From the NCBI GenBank assembly GCA_029891385.1, contig CM057228.1:49993283-50057282 (forward strand): a stretch of DNA of 64,000 nucleotides. The letters are read 5' to 3'. Under the pieces are notes generated by a model. It did not search any database, was not told the DNA's origin, and saw only the letters and a list, made by a program, of their open reading frames with translations. Made by a program: the position numbers and the translations under genes. The stretch is from Erythroxylum novogranatense (Eukaryota > Streptophyta > Magnoliopsida > Malpighiales > Erythroxylaceae). Below are positions 10,776-23,815 of this stretch, piece after piece (the first letter of the stretch is position 1; each line of letters begins with the position of its first letter).

Positions 10776-12686
10776 ACAGTAACTTCGTCTGACCTTTTCT
10801 CCAGAACATCTCCACTTATAAGATGTATAACTTATCACTCAGATGTCCAAAATTTACAAACTTTATATCGTTGGAAAGATAAAAGAAATATCTAACACTT
10901 TCCAGAAGGGAATTTTATCAAAATCTATCTTTATCAATCCCAAAATTTCCCCTAAAGTTAGAAGATAAGACTTTCATTCCTGCACCAATACTACACCCAA
11001 TTCTTAACTTCATGACAATATTTGAGACTCTTAGACACAGAATTGAAATTCGATGTCTCTTACAAAATGTAGCCATATATCTTTAGTTTAATCCAAATTA
11101 AGAATCATCTTGTTTGGATTACTAGAGAAAACGTTGTGGCTAAAAGACTGAAGCATATTCAGTGAACATTTTTTTCAGATCACTACCAATCTTATCTCTA
11201 AATCTTTCCTTATCACAACTCATAAACCTTTGCAAATTCCAGCAAGCTATCCCAAGACAAAACCCAACAACAACTCAATGATCAAAAGACTCATACATAT
11301 ACCCTTTTCAAGGTCAAACACAGATCGCAAATCAACAAATTCATATGAAGAAGAGAGTACTAGAGCTCTCATCTCTTTATCAATCATTCAAGAGTTCAAT
11401 CATAGCTTTAATTACATATCAGCATATTCATCATATCCATCATGAATCAAGTACCAAAATACAACATATGAGATGCTCAATGCTTAATATGCTTATAAAG
11501 CCATTCCGAAAGCTAGTTACTAACATAATACAAAAGTGTCTAAAGTTTCTTGGAGTTATGCCCGATGCCTTGCAAGGTTCCGCGCTCAACTAGAATTTGC
11601 ACCTGAGGAGGGAGAATGGAGTGAGCAAATATGGCTCAGTGGCTAACACCTTTATAGCCATCGAGTAATGAGCCATACAACACATTAAGAATCCGAAACA
11701 TTTGCATTCTATCATATAAAGCACAAATAACTCAACTTCATCACATAAATCATAAATTAGCCAAAATCATCACATAAAGCATTACATGGAATCTTATATC
11801 AATTAAAACACTTATTATGCATCATAACACCAAAATGATGAAATGCACACAATTGGCTCGAGAGTTCCATAAGCACGACGGAAACTGAAGTTTACCGTAA
11901 ACACGACGAGTTCATTTTCGGATCTCGTAGGCCTCAAGCGGGCAGCCGGGAGAAGGCTGGGGGGTCAACGTGCACGTGACTTAACGAAATAGGTTCTCTC
12001 TTGCCCAATCACAACCAATTTATGCTCACAATTCAAACACAAGAATAGCATTTTATGCTTCTTTCATTTCATCGAATCGTCATAGTTTCATTCTTTTCTT
12101 TCAAATCAAAGGAATACACTTTCCATATACACACAATTTAACAAAGGTAGCACACATAGGGCATTTTTCCATTACACAACAACTATAAAAATGTTACCCA
12201 CCTATCGTCAGAATTCGAATTCAAGATTGCCCTTCCTCCTTGTCTTGAGTGGGGTTCTCTTGATTTCCTTCAATTAAACCATACTTTTTTCAATAAATAT
12301 ATTCTAACGGAAAGTCATAGCATTCATAAAATCAAACAAAGGTAAAATAAACTTTGAACCTAACCTACCCATAAGCCATCTATGCTAGAATAGCCAAAAC
12401 CTTACTTAGAAAGTCCTAAAAATCCATAGATCTCACCTTCTCTTCTATCTTTTTTCAATCTCTACACAAACCCTAACTTCCATTTCCTCCCATGTTTGAA
12501 CCCAACACAAACAAAGATAGAACTTACCTCTCACAAGTAGTTTCTCTTCTTTTTCTTCTTCTTTCAAGCCTCCAACGACTCTCCTTCCTCTTGGCCGAAA
12601 GCTCCTTCTTCTTCCTAGCTCACGATTTTGCTTTCTCTTCTTTCCTTTAGCTCTACGACAACTTGCTTCCTTCTCTTCCTTTAATT

Positions 12687-12694
12687 CCTTTATA
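12687..12694 (-). promoter_or_regulatory. Probable LTR TATA box
   Basis: TATAAAGG on the minus strand, followed by a GAAGGAAG-rich leader and, about 160 bases on, GAGAGGTAAGT. The same arrangement is in the left LTR (740-747). Confidence 0.5.
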
Positions 12695-14366
12695 TCTCAA
12701 CTTAAAAGCCTACCTTAAAACTATGTAGTTTTGATACTCCTTTAAAACCCACTTGCATTTCCTTTTGGGCTCTCCTCCTTCTACTTATTCTATTCTTTCC
12801 CAAAGCCCATTCCATCCAACAAGCCCTTATTTGTCTCATAAGGCTCTACACTTCAAGCTCACTTCCAATTAATCCAATTAATTCTAACCCTTCACTTAAA
12901 CTTCAAAATCTCCAATTTTCAATCATACTAACTAATTCCAAGGCTCAAATATATTAAAATAAATAAATATATATATATACACATAATTAAACAATTAAGG
13001 CAAAAATAAAGAATAAGTCAAATAAATCAATAAATAAATCAATCAATAAATAAAAAAATATTTAGGGCCCAACAGTTACTCAAGAGAAATAGTTTGAATA
13101 AGTAATCTCTCAGAAGATCAAATGTAGTAGGAAAGGTTCCAAAGGAAAAAAGCAACCTAATATGACCCTGATAGTCTAGAATGGGTTAGAGGAATAAATA
13201 ACCATTCTAAGCATAATGCGATAAAGGATTTTGTTCTTAAGGAAAAGACTATGTTATTTTGTTTATCGGAAACCAAAATTAAGGAAGCAAATATGAATAA
13301 ATTAAGTTATTTGGGTAGCAAATGACAATTTCTCATAAGCCACCAATGACATGCCTATGGAAGGATTATTATTGTTTACGATGGAGATCTTTTAGAAGTG
13401 GAAGCTCTAGAAACCAGCCAACAATTTATCCATACAAAACATAACTTCAAAATGGAAAATGCTTATGCTTTGGCTACATTTTTCTATAGTTTTAATACAG
13501 TCTTTTAAAAAATTGAGCTATGGACTTCTCTTCGAAAACGTTAAAGCTTCAGTTAGAGGTCTATGGTCAGTTAGTATAGATTTCAACTCCACTTTATATA
13601 GATCAGAGTCGGAAGGGAACTGCAACCTACTCAACTATACCTTTGATTTTTTTGATTGCATGCAGGATGTGGAATTAACAAATTTAAAATTTGAAGGTCA
13701 TAAGTTCACTTGGTCCAACAAACAAAACTTTAACTAGTTCAGTTAGAAAAAGCTAAATAGAGCCATGGTGCATGTGGTTTAGCTTTTTTAGAGAATTCAA
13801 CCACCTTCTTAGACCTGGGAATTTCTAATCATACCCTTATCAAGGTGGATTATTTGTTTAAAATGATTAGAATTCTCACCCTTTCAAATTCAACAATTTT
13901 CTAGTTAATGTGGAGGGATTTGAAGAAGAAATAACTAAGGGATTGCAGTATGAGATCTATGGTACTAAGCAGTTTATTGGTTTGTAAAAGCTCAAGGATA
14001 TTAAATAGGAATTAAAGATGTTAATTGTTAGGAGAGGTCAAAATTCCACAAAGGAGATAGCGAAAGCAAGAAGCAAGCTTTCGGTAATTCAGAAATCTTT
14101 GGCAACTAACTCAACTGATTGCACTCTAGCTACAGTCAAGAGGGAAGCCCTTAAGACCTATTTGCAAATAGTGGATAACCATTGTTCTTTATTGAAATAG
14201 AGGGCCAAAATTAATTGGATTAAGGATGGGGTTAGATGTACAAAAAAATTTCTTTAATTCAGTGACAACTAAAAGAAATGTCAACAGGATCACCTCCATA
14301 AAAACTTGGGATAACATAAGGAGATTCGTTAAATATGTTGTCCAAGAGTTTTTCTAAAATGGCTAC

Positions 14367-15189
14367 TTGTTTAAGGAGATTAATAAGACTTTTTTATGTT
14401 TATCCCCTAGGAGTTCTAACCTGGCCACTTCGATTGATTTCAAATATATATCATATACTAATTTCCTTTATAAGATCATCACCAGGATTTTGGAAAATAA
14501 GTTGAAAGATGTTCTTCACTTACTCATTAGTGGGAATCAAGGTGCATTTGTGAGCAATAAACATATTGATGATAATATCCTTATATTGCATAAGATTTTA
14601 AAAGGGTATATTTGAAGAAGAAGCCCTCAAAACTGCACTATAAAAGTGGATCTATAAAAAGCTTTTAGTAGTGTTAACTGGAGATTCTCGCTACAGACTA
14701 TAGAGGTTATGAAATTTTCCCATAAGCTTATCAAATGGATTTAAGAATGCATTACCACTACCTCATATGGTATATTAAGTAATGGAAGCCCCACAGAGAC
14801 GTTTAAAGGGAAAAAAAGGACCTAGTTAAAGGGATCCTCTTTTCCCTTACCTATTCCTTAATTTTATGGAGGTTCTCACCCTTATGTTGAAACACAACAC
14901 TCCAACTGACTCCAACTTTAGATACCATTCTAAATGTAAGAACCTTTCACTAACTAGCTTATGTTTTGTAGATGATCTTATTCTCCTAAGTAGGGCAAAT
15001 GCTTCGTTAATTTCACTATTGATGAGTACTTTCTATAGTTTTAAGGAGCTATCTAGATTGAGTATCAATTTTGACAAAAGCTACTTTTTACTGTCCAAAA
15101 GTGCTGCTAACCTCTCAAATTCTTTGCCACAAGCCATTGGCATGAAAAAGAAAGACCCTCCTATATTAGGGCATACCTATCTCTTTTAG
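14367..15189 (+). pseudogene. LINE ORF2 reverse transcriptase
   Basis: Fragments of the non-LTR reverse transcriptase in order: ISYTNFLYKIITRILENKL, ISGNQGAFVSNKHIDDNILILHK (14367-14615), then LTSLCFVDDLILLSRAN with the catalytic VDD (usual YADD, 14960-15000), then a thumb-like SINFDKSYFLLSK. Stop codons and frame changes at 14616-14860 separate the pieces. No function is expected. Confidence 0.88.
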
Positions 15190-16029
15190 GAGACTAAGAT
15201 TTCAAGAATGTCTTCCTTTAATAGAAAAATTTTAGAAAAGATTGGGGCCTAGGATTAATAGAACCTTATCCTATGGAAGTAAACTTCAACTTTTGAAGTC
15301 GATAATTATGTCAATGCAAATTTACTGGTTCTTTTACATCTTCCTCTTCAAAGGACTTATTAAAACTGTGGAAAAACTAATGCAACAGTTTCTATGGATA
15401 GGGTAAACGAAAGGTGAGAAAGGAATTACAAAAGTGAATTGGAAGCATATTTATCAACAGAAGGAGGCAAGTGGGTTAGGTTTGGAGTCAACTAGTAAAA
15501 ACAACAGATTTCTAATGAAAAAGAGAATTTGGAGCATCCTAAGTGAAAAATAATAATTTTCAATAAAATAGATTCACGTCTACATATTAAAGGGTGAGAG
15601 TTTTTGGGCTCTAAGTATTAAAGACAGTTACTCTTGGTTCTTCAACCAAATTCTCAGGTTCAAAGAAGAAGTTCAGTAGTATATTACATGTTAAATCAGG
15701 ACAAGAGATAGAATCTCTCTCTAAAATGATAACTGGACTAGTCAAAATACTTTAATTCATAATCAGTTGGCAAGATCATTGTTAGGTAGGTTTTCTAAGA
15801 AAGCTAAGATTCACGAGATAATTAGAAATGACAATTGGTTTCTTTCCTCAAAAGAACTAAGACTTTTTCCCATTCCTCAATACAAAAGCTCCAAGGAGAA
15901 TGATATATACTTATGGGAATGGGTTTTTGTATAAAAAATCACTAATAGGAAAGCTAAAGAGCTAATTGATGAGGTAGCTACAAGAGTAGGGTGGAGTTCC
16001 CTAATTTGGTGCAAGGTTCTCAAACCAAA

Positions 16030-16225
16030 TGCCAACCTTTTCCTTTGGCTAGTTATGTTGAATAGACTCAACAGTATGGATAAACTGGAATTCCTATCTT
16101 CTTATAAGCATTGTACTCTTTGCAACCTAGAGGAGGAGACTTGGGATCATATCTTCTTCAAATGTGGTTTCTCTAAAGAGGTGTGGATTAGAATCTCTAG
16201 TCTATGTGCCAATAGTACTAGTCAT
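16030..16225 (+). pseudogene. LINE ORF2 C-terminal zinc-binding region (zf-RVT)
   Basis: The reading frame contains LFLWLVMLNRLNSMDKLEF, CTLCNLEEETWDHIFFKCGF and EVWIRI. The CxxC...H....C pattern is the zf-RVT domain that ends plant L1 ORF2 proteins. Confidence 0.8.
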
Positions 16226-17149
16226 TGAAGTCTAACAGATATCTTATAAGAGATATCTCAATTGTGTATCTCTACATATGATAAGGAAATATTTATGGTC
16301 ACAGTTGTAACTTGTCTTTAAGCAATTTTGAAAGAGAGAAACAATCAAAGGTTTAAAGGGAGATATAACAGCCTACTCTCACTTATAGAACTCTCTATTG
16401 CAAATATTGGGGAACAACTGATTATAAACCAGTTAGGACAGTATTGTAGCAGAGGACTAGCTCTCTCTTAGAGAGTATATTCCTCAATGTTTACTTATAG
16501 ATCATTTAGTTTTATTAGTGGGTTCACTTTATTTAGGATACAGTAAAGAAAATAGTGCTACCCATACATTGCTATTTCCTAAGCAACTAAACCAGATTTT
16601 TGAAATAATCAACTTAAAAAAGAAAGAGAGAAATGAAGATTTAGAGTGAATCTAACTCACTTGAAGATATTTGAGAGGATTTTGGCATACCTCCTCCAGA
16701 TCTACTACCTCACAAGTCGAGATCAGAAAGGAAGCTCCTCGGTATCCCCCCTCCAGTCTCCTGACATTCAAACTGAAGCTTGTAACTCTTTGGAGATTCA
16801 CATAAATATACAAAATCGGATCTCCTTCCTAAGATGAGAAATCTCTTTAAGCCTAGAGATGGATAATAGAGCCATTGCAGTGCCATCGACGTATCGCAGC
16901 CTCCAGAAACTTTTACCCCAATCGATTAATTGACTAAAGATACGAGAAAGGTATGGAGGGGTTTACCGTAGTTACTGATATGATGTTGCACAACTTTACC
17001 TAATTTAGATTCAATGTTGTCGTTTTTCTTCAGTGTTTGTATTGTTTAACTATGTCGTTTTATTTCCCGAGGGAGAGTCCCTCTTATAAACTAAAAATCT
17101 TTTCTCCTTAATGATTTTTTAAAATTCTAAAAAAATATGTAAAACACAC

Positions 17150-17364
17150 ACTTCTATGTTTTTTTGCCAAAGGGCATAAGCCTCATGGTCATGGTGATGC
17201 TGGGCCAAATTCCCAATCTTAGATGGGCTCATATTGGTACTTAGATGGTCGAGTAAGTTATACTCATTGAGAAGGTACTAAACCTTTCTATGCCAAATGT
17301 CATAGTTTTTACCGTCAAGTTTCTTTCCCTTGGTTATCTCAATAGTCGAACTTTTGGAAGCCAT
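17150..17364 (-). pseudogene. Ty1/copia gag N-terminus (truncated)
   Basis: From ATG at 17364 the minus strand reads MASKSSTIEITKGKKLDGKN, then YDIWHRKV, a TAG stop, YLLNEYNLLDHL, and AQHHHDHEAYALWQKN. This is the opening of a copia UBN2-type gag ('L.G.NYD.W..KV...L', 'A..A...W'). About 70 residues remain before it breaks off at the AT-rich 3' end of the LINE, which probably inserted into this gene. Upstream lie its leader, primer site and LTR. Confidence 0.8.
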
Positions 17365-19178
17365 TTCACTACAACATTGCACATGCTTAATTAAGGCATA
17401 TATCCATCTATGTTAATCCCAGTTAGTCAGCTCAACTCCCATTTACATTATCTGTTCAGAAATTTGCAAACTTGCTAGTAATCATCACTAATAACATAAG
17501 TAATATTAAATGCTTAGTTGTATTTAGCCCAATGATTAATTTTAATTTAATTATGGGTAACGCATCCACAAAATATAGCATGAACCAACTATGCATGCAT
17601 TAGTGAGTTTCACTCTAAGATATATACTTATAATTAGAGTGGAAATTCATCCCTTTACAAAGTCTTAATATTAATGATATAAATCATTGATAATTACAAT
17701 TCAAATCCTATTACATCATTTTAGTAACAAATATTAAATGGGAAGTCACCCTTTCTTCATTGTATATAAGAAATTATTTTGAGAAACATACATCATACAA
17801 CACAGGCACTAATCTAAAATACCAACGCATCTTCATTCCTTAAACTAAAAAGAATATTGAATGAAAATGGACCCACATACCACTTAGTTATGAGGCCTTC
17901 GGCTTTAGGGTTCATTTAATTTATGCCTATTGGTATTAGTTAACAATTAGTCACATAGACAAATAATTAACCAATTTTATTAATAACATAAATAATAATC
18001 ATTTAACACATACATAAAATTAATAATAAAATGCAACTCATAACACATATAAAATGCAACATAAATTCATGAATATAATTCAAAATCAAGCATGAAAACC
18101 CAAGTTAATAGCCCAAAAAAAATTTCACTTATGTAGTTAAGTAAAATTTCAAATTAGGATAACAAATAACTCAAAATTTGAAAATTTTTAATAAATCATA
18201 GAGGGGTAAAAAAGTAATTTTATCACACAGATCAAAAGATCACAACAAAAGGAGTCTCTAGACAAATTTTGGGTCGAATCAACCTTCTAGGTTGGGCCCA
18301 CATGACCCACGTGCAGCTATGGCAGGTGTAAGAAGCGGCTGTGTTACTGTAGTAGTTGTTGTGTCACATGCCCACTCTCAGGTGCGGTGCGTGGTTTAGG
18401 CCCTGTTCGACATGGTCCTAGACTCACTAGTACATATGGATGACGTTGGTGGGGTCCAATCTAGGATTTATGCAGTCGGTGAAGTGCATCTCGTATGGAG
18501 GGCGCATGGAACCGCAGATGAATGCATTCATACTGAACCTAGACTTTCCATAAATTTCGTCTTTTCATGGCTACGATGCCCACTTTGAGCTATCGTTTCT
18601 CACTCATCTTAACTATAATTTTAGCATATAATAAATCATTTGAAAGAAAATGAGACAAAGATCATATCCATATACATATCTCATGCAGAAATGTATGTGA
18701 TAGGTTGAAAAATGGGCCTAAACTTTCAGGAAACCCATTCATACTAAACTCAATTTTCCTAGAAATTCCAACCTTTCATGGACATGATGCCCACTTTGGG
18801 CTATTGTTTCTAACTCATTTTGAACTCCGATTTTAGTATATAATATATAGTTGGAAAAATAATGTGACAAGTAACATATTAATATACATATATCAAGCAG
18901 AATGATACTATAAAAGGTCAAACATGGGCCTAAACTTTCAAGAACATATACATGGACTGAAAATTAAATATCTCAATTTAAATCCGTTTTTCAACAAATT
19001 TTAAGAACAAGTTTTTGACATTATGAGGAACATATTCGTGCCAACATTTTAAGCTAAAATGAAGAACGCAAAAATTTTCCATCAATGACCATGTTACACA
19101 TGCATGAACAAATTTCAGCATATATGGCATATTATTATCATTTGGCATAATTTCAAGGATGAAAACCAGCTATTCATA
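17365..19178 (-). other. Copia leader region
   Basis: About 1.8 kb between primer site and gag start, with no long ORF. It is AT-rich from 17450 to 18200, and contains a GC-richer block around 18280-18540 and the direct repeat at 18524-18945. A leader this long is unusual for copia, so it may include an older insertion that I could not delimit. Confidence 0.5.
18524..18945 (-). repeat. Tandem direct repeat, about 211 bp x 2
   Basis: Unit 1 (18524-18734) and unit 2 (18735-18945) share blocks including CATTCATACT, CATGATGCCCACTTTG, GCTATYGTTTCT and GGGCCTAAACTTTCA in the same order. By eye they are roughly three-quarters identical. Confidence 0.8.
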
Positions 19179-19189
19179 CTTTGATACCA
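19179..19189 (-). other. Primer binding site (tRNA-iMet-like)
   Basis: Reads TGGTATCAAAG on the minus strand, one base from the inner LTR end (TTTCA). It fits the first seven bases of the usual iMet site TGGTATCAGAGC. Confidence 0.7.
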
Positions 19190-19190
19190 A

Positions 19191-19698
19191 TGAAAGGTGT
19201 AGTGAGACCTTATGCTTACTTTACATGTCTACCTTGTGTTCCAACGGCTCTAATGTAGCTCAAATTTGCCCTTTCTTTATGTTCGTGAACAACTACCAGA
19301 GTTACTTTCGCTAATTCACGCCTCAAATCTTAAGCTTAGTGGATGGTGGCTCTAAGAGATTAAAAATATGAGGGAGAACTCAATATTTGAGAGTGTGAAA
19401 TGTTTGGGAGAGAGAAGTGGCAAAAATTCATGCTCTCTTCAGCAACTTATGATGCTAAAAAGAGAGTTAGATACTGCCACAAGTAACCAACTACTTGTTA
19501 TCTTTGCTTTTCTTACAAGACCAAGCTTACTTGTCCATTTTGGTTTACTTGTACCAATGTGGACATACTATTTGCACTATTTTGCTACATTTTACAATTG
19601 TGTAAATGTAGCAACACGACAAAAATCTTTCTATACATTATGTCCTCTTAATCTTTATAGTGAGAGGTCATCTGCACTGCCAAATTTATACCTTAACA
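19191..19698 (-). repeat. Copia 5' LTR, 508 bp
   Basis: In element sense it starts TGTTAAGG (19698) and ends CCTTTCA (19191), with the primer site directly after. TATAAAGATT lies 30-40 bases in. A 112-codon ORF on the other strand (19368-19706) lies within the LTR and resembles nothing. Confidence 0.75.
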
Positions 19699-20900
19699 GT
19701 TACTAGTTTGTCTTGAAAATTGTTAAAATTTTAATAATGCTTATTATATACCGAATAAACAAAACAATGATAAAATTTTAAATGTCATATCAATAAGATG
19801 CCAAAGAACCTTAATTATGTTTACTAATTACAATTTTAAATTATATTTATTATATACCAAATAAATCAAGTAATGATCAAATTTAAATGTCATATAAATA
19901 AGATGTCAAAGACCCATAATATGTTTTATTTTAATTTTACTAAATTTGTTATCGAAAATAACTAGTCAAACATCATTATCTAAAAAGATGAAGTTGATTG
20001 AAGTATCAGTTCTAAAATTATTAGTTACGAGCTTGTGTGTTTATTAGTGGTAGTAGTGATATAGTTTTTATTTTATTATCTTTTAGCTTGCATAAATACC
20101 AATGTTTTAAAAACTGACTAAAAGTTAAACCAATAAGATAAGAGCTTTAAGATTTAAAAGGTTCAACTGGTATTAGATCATTATAAAACTAGCTAAAGAT
20201 TGAAAAAATTAAAGAATTTGAAATATGGTTGAAAGTGATTGTCCTTACCTATAAAAATTGAAGTTTAATTAAAAAGAGATTGTTAAATGAAAATTAATTG
20301 ATTTATTTTATAAGAAATTATTAATAAATAAAATTGACCTATTAATTAATAAATTGATAAGTTTATAATAATAAGAGTTATTAAAGCAAATATAACCGTA
20401 ATTAAACTAAAAGGTTAGATAGTTCAAGGTTTTATGGTTAAACCAACCAATTAGTTGGGTTTTTAATTATTGAAAATATTGAGTGATAATTATTATTTGT
20501 GACATAACAAAAGTTGGAAAAAAATAAGATATGCATAAACACTTCTACAAATAATAAAACAAGAACATTATTAAAATAAAATTTTATTATTTTCTCTTCT
20601 TATATAAAATGAAATATAACATGCTATTTATAGTGTTAATGGATTTATACTAGCTAAAATATAAAATAAATGCTAGAATATAAAAGAGAAACACTTTTAA
20701 AGACAATAAAATTGCAAAACTGAAAATTTGATAATTTTTTAAATTTTACCATAAGCCTTTTAATTAACTTTAAATAATTCAAATTTAGATTCATTTATAT
20801 CTAGGCACATAAAGCTTTAAAAGGATTTTAAGTTACCTGAATTGATTAAGATTGACTATTAAACTTCTCATTCCAAGTTGAAACAAAACTTCCAAAAAAT
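19699..20900. other. AT-rich non-coding stretch
   Basis: No ORF or RNA gene is visible. From about 19955 it matches 50677 onward (shared CAAACATCATTATCTAA and GAAGTATCAGTTC blocks), so at least the right part belongs to the 3' end or LTR of the duplicated copia relic. Confidence 0.6.
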
Positions 20901-20959
20901 AATTTTTTTTTCTATCACCTTTGCTAAATTTGATTTTTGGAATAACTCTAAGTATTTTT

Positions 20960-21835
20960 CATAAATGTTTTAGAAAAAATTTAGACATAAGGGGCTTAGT
21001 AAAACTATTAGCAAGCTGATCAAGGGACTTCACAGACTCCAAATTAATATCCTCTTTAGCAGTGCATTCTCGAATAAAATAAAACTTTGTGTTAATATAC
21101 TTATTCTTATCTTAAAACATTGAATTCTTTGCCAAGGCTTGAGCAGGTTGATCATCAATCATAATCTTTATTGAAATTTACTCCAATTGAGGCTATTTCA
21201 ATAACCTTCTCAACCAAATAGAATGGTAGGTACATAAAGTAACTGGGACATATTCAGATTCACATGTAGAGAATGTGACTATAGGTTTATTCCTTGAAAA
21301 CCATTAGATTGAATTATTTCCCAAAAGAAAAAAAATCCACAAGTACTTTTACTATCAACAAAATCAATATTAAAAATTTTGATTAAATTAAAGTTTTTGA
21401 AAGATGTGTAAAGCATGCCATGGTCAGTTGTATATTTGAGATGTCGAAGAATCCTCTTACTTTTCTTCTAGTGAACTGTAGATGATGTCTCCATAGGCTA
21501 ACTAACAAATCCAACTTAAAATAGATTATTTTCCCTTAGGAATGTCAAGTACCTTAAGCTACTTAAAAGACTTCTGAACAAATTTATATCCGTACTCTAT
21601 TGTCAATTAAACTTGGATAGCTTTATTCCATACTACAAAGGAGTCTTAATCGTCTTACTATCCAATAACTTGAACTTCTTAAGCACCACTTTTTCATAAC
21701 CTTCTTAATTGATAAAAATTCCATTCTCCATTTGCTTCACCTCAACTTCAAACTAGTGAGACATCAATCCCATATCACTCATTTCAAACTCATAGTTATG
21801 GAATCTTTGACCTCTACATCTTTGGATTATTTTTC
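20960..21835 (-). pseudogene. Copia pol relic A: RNase H and end of reverse transcriptase
   Basis: Minus-strand translations give the copia RNase H end (STCESEYVPVTLCTYHSIWL, QPAQALAKNSMF, KFYFIRECTAKEDINLESVK, DQLANSFTKPL) and, to the right, GLMSHxxEVEVKQMENGIF-like sequence. Many stops interrupt it. It aligns collinearly with 51330-52107. At 21835 the alignment stops; it resumes at 28355, so about 6.5 kb was inserted in between. Confidence 0.82.
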
Positions 21836-23639
21836 TTGAAAAATGAATTTTTCATTACTATAGACAAAGCTAAAAACCAACATTACAATAATTTCTATGT
21901 TTAATGTTGGACTCCGAACTCTTCTTAGAATTGCGAGTTAAAATTTGACATGAAATGAGAAATTGGTGGTGAATTGGTCATGTGTAAAGGAAAAGAAAAA
22001 ATTCATGATTTTGAATGATTATGTGTAATGTTCTATGTGAGCAAATTCTAGTTTGAACAAATTTAAATGATATTTGGAGATTAATTCATGAAATGAGTGT
22101 TTTTGAGTTTAAATGAAATTGATAGTGAATGAATTGCTTTAAATGGAGTGGAAAAGCAAGAAATGATTAGTTAAAGTGTTAGATTATGGAGAATTAAAAA
22201 TCTGAAATTTTGAGGATGAATAGTAGCAGAAAATGGCAATTTGGATATGAAATCTTTGTGAATTTTTCTGGCTTGATCTAGGTAGATTTTGATCAAATGA
22301 TCTTCATGAAAATTGTAGCTTCTATTGAAAGCTTGCTATCGCTTTAAAGTATGAAAGGTTTTGATATCGAGATTGACATTTATGATCAGTCAAATTGAAG
22401 TGTATGTTACTTTGTTTTTGAAGATTAGTGTAGGATTTTGTATACAGTGTTTTGAGGAACAACTATGGACTGATATGTTTTGAATTGAGTTCAGTGATCT
22501 ACGTGAAAGTCATAGAAGATTATCCTAGTTTTTCAATGATGTATAATATGTTATTTCTGGTTGTGGAATTTGGAAGATATGACATTTTAAAGTTTGGATG
22601 TGATATAGGATGACACATTTCTGGGCAGAAGCTTTGATCGAAAAATTGACCTAGTTAGAGGTTGCAATTGCTTTTAAGTTCTTCATGAAAGTTTTAGATT
22701 ATGTTTTGATCTTTCCATTAATGTAAAGTATGGAATGTTTGGACTATGGAAGGGGAAGTTAAGATTTTTACAAGTTGCTGTTACTGTTTAGGGTGATCCG
22801 ACCCTTGCCCGTTCTTTTGCTTCTAATTTTTTCGTCCGACATCCGATTGATCCGATTTTTAAAGCGTTAGATTCCTAAGACACCCCTTATCTCTTCATGA
22901 AAAATTGTGATTTTTGAGATTAATTTGAAAAAGATTGATTGAATCAAAGTGAGAGGATTGATTATAGAGTTTGAGTTGGACATTTTTCTGAACATGTTTA
23001 GGTATTTTGATGATATCTTGATCTGTAGAGATCCAATTAAGTTGATTCTTATTTCTAAATTAATTAGAGACATGGGACTACAAGTTATCTGAAGGGATCG
23101 AATTTCAACTCAGTCCCTAAGATTTTCAATTTCTGAATTGAAGTATTAAATTTATAAGATTATATAAGGGCAATTTGGGCATGACACTTAAGTCTAAGAG
23201 TTATAAGGCTTATATTGGAGGGCAAAATGGACTTTTCCCACTCATTAAGAGTATGAATTAGAAGAAAAATTAGGAATGAGAAGAAAAGAAGAAGAAGCCG
23301 TGGAAGGAAGAGAGAAGAAGAGAAAGCTAGGGTTTGGAAATCTTGAAGAATTTGACGAATCGTGGAGCTAAACAAGTAAGTACAAGACTCAACCCTTCTT
23401 AATTGGTTGAATGAATCATGTTTAGTGATCGTTAGAAGAGAAAAATGGGGTTGAATGTGGGTAGGATGATATTGATGAACGATGTTCTAGGGTTAATGAT
23501 TTTGTTGTGTTTGTGAATGATTTTTGGGTTGAAATAAGTTTAGAAATGAAGTAGGAATGATGATTTAGGGTTAAGATGAGTTATTTGTGAAATATGGGAA
23601 GTATGAAGATGAAAAATGTCAAAAAACAAGTGTTCGGAA

Positions 23640-23815
23640 GGTTTCCGGTCTCGCTCGTCGCGACGCACACAGGCGTCCACGACGTGACGCGCGCACACGC
23701 CCACGACGAGGCGTTTGCGAGCGCCCTCGTCGCGGCGAGCTCCAGCTTCTTACGCCGCGGCGTGCTTCTGTTTTCGCCGCAGCGAGCTCCTGATTTCACC
23801 GCGGCGAGCTCAATT
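23640..23815. repeat. GC-rich segment inside the LTR
   Basis: About 175 bp of CpG-rich sequence in an otherwise AT-rich element, with the imperfectly repeated motif CGCSGCGAGCTCC (three to four times) and CACGACG repeats. It ends directly before a GCCATAACTTTTGATG module. The short ORFs across it are composition artefacts. Confidence 0.75.

Larger units (their letters stand above)
9857..13075 (-). repeat. 5' LTR of the Tekay/Del chromovirus (3219 bp)
   Basis: The LTR runs from TGTTGGACCCC (9857) to GGGCCCAACA (13075). In element sense (minus) it holds a TATAAAGG at 12694-12687, a purine-rich leader, a GAGAGGTAAGT donor-like site near 12528, the G-box dyad near 11975, the TGACGTCA minisatellite, and a U5 region with repeated 'CATAACTTTTTGCAT' and 'CTCTAGTTTAATTTAAAACAAGAATC' modules. 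Small ORFs here (for example 10513-10838 and 11230-11593) are repeat translations or chance and are not genes. Confidence 0.92.
13076..17140 (+). mobile_element. Degenerate L1-type LINE
   Basis: A plus-strand non-LTR retrotransposon whose ORF2 is broken by many stops and frameshifts. An endonuclease N-terminus is near 13250 (MLFCLSETKIKEAN; the Glu of ETK is the metal ligand) with a later DVELTNLKFEGHKFTWSN motif at 13660-13735. Reverse transcriptase spans 14367-15189, and a C-terminal zf-RVT region is at 16030-16220. The 5' end abuts the Tekay LTR at 13075. The 3' end is AT-rich and gives way to copia gag sequence near 17140. From 16480 to 17140 I see only a 3' untranslated tail. Confidence 0.85.

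Noticed and set aside
10513..10838. Two minus-strand ORFs of about 100 codons made of VFVYDDVIFVCADVIF- or SSSSMMTSSSS-type repeats
   Set aside because: They are translations of the 21/42 bp minisatellite in two frames; no start context or homology supports a protein.
19368..19706. 112-codon plus-strand ORF
   Set aside because: It lies within a copia LTR defined by its primer site and TG...CA ends, and has no family resemblance.
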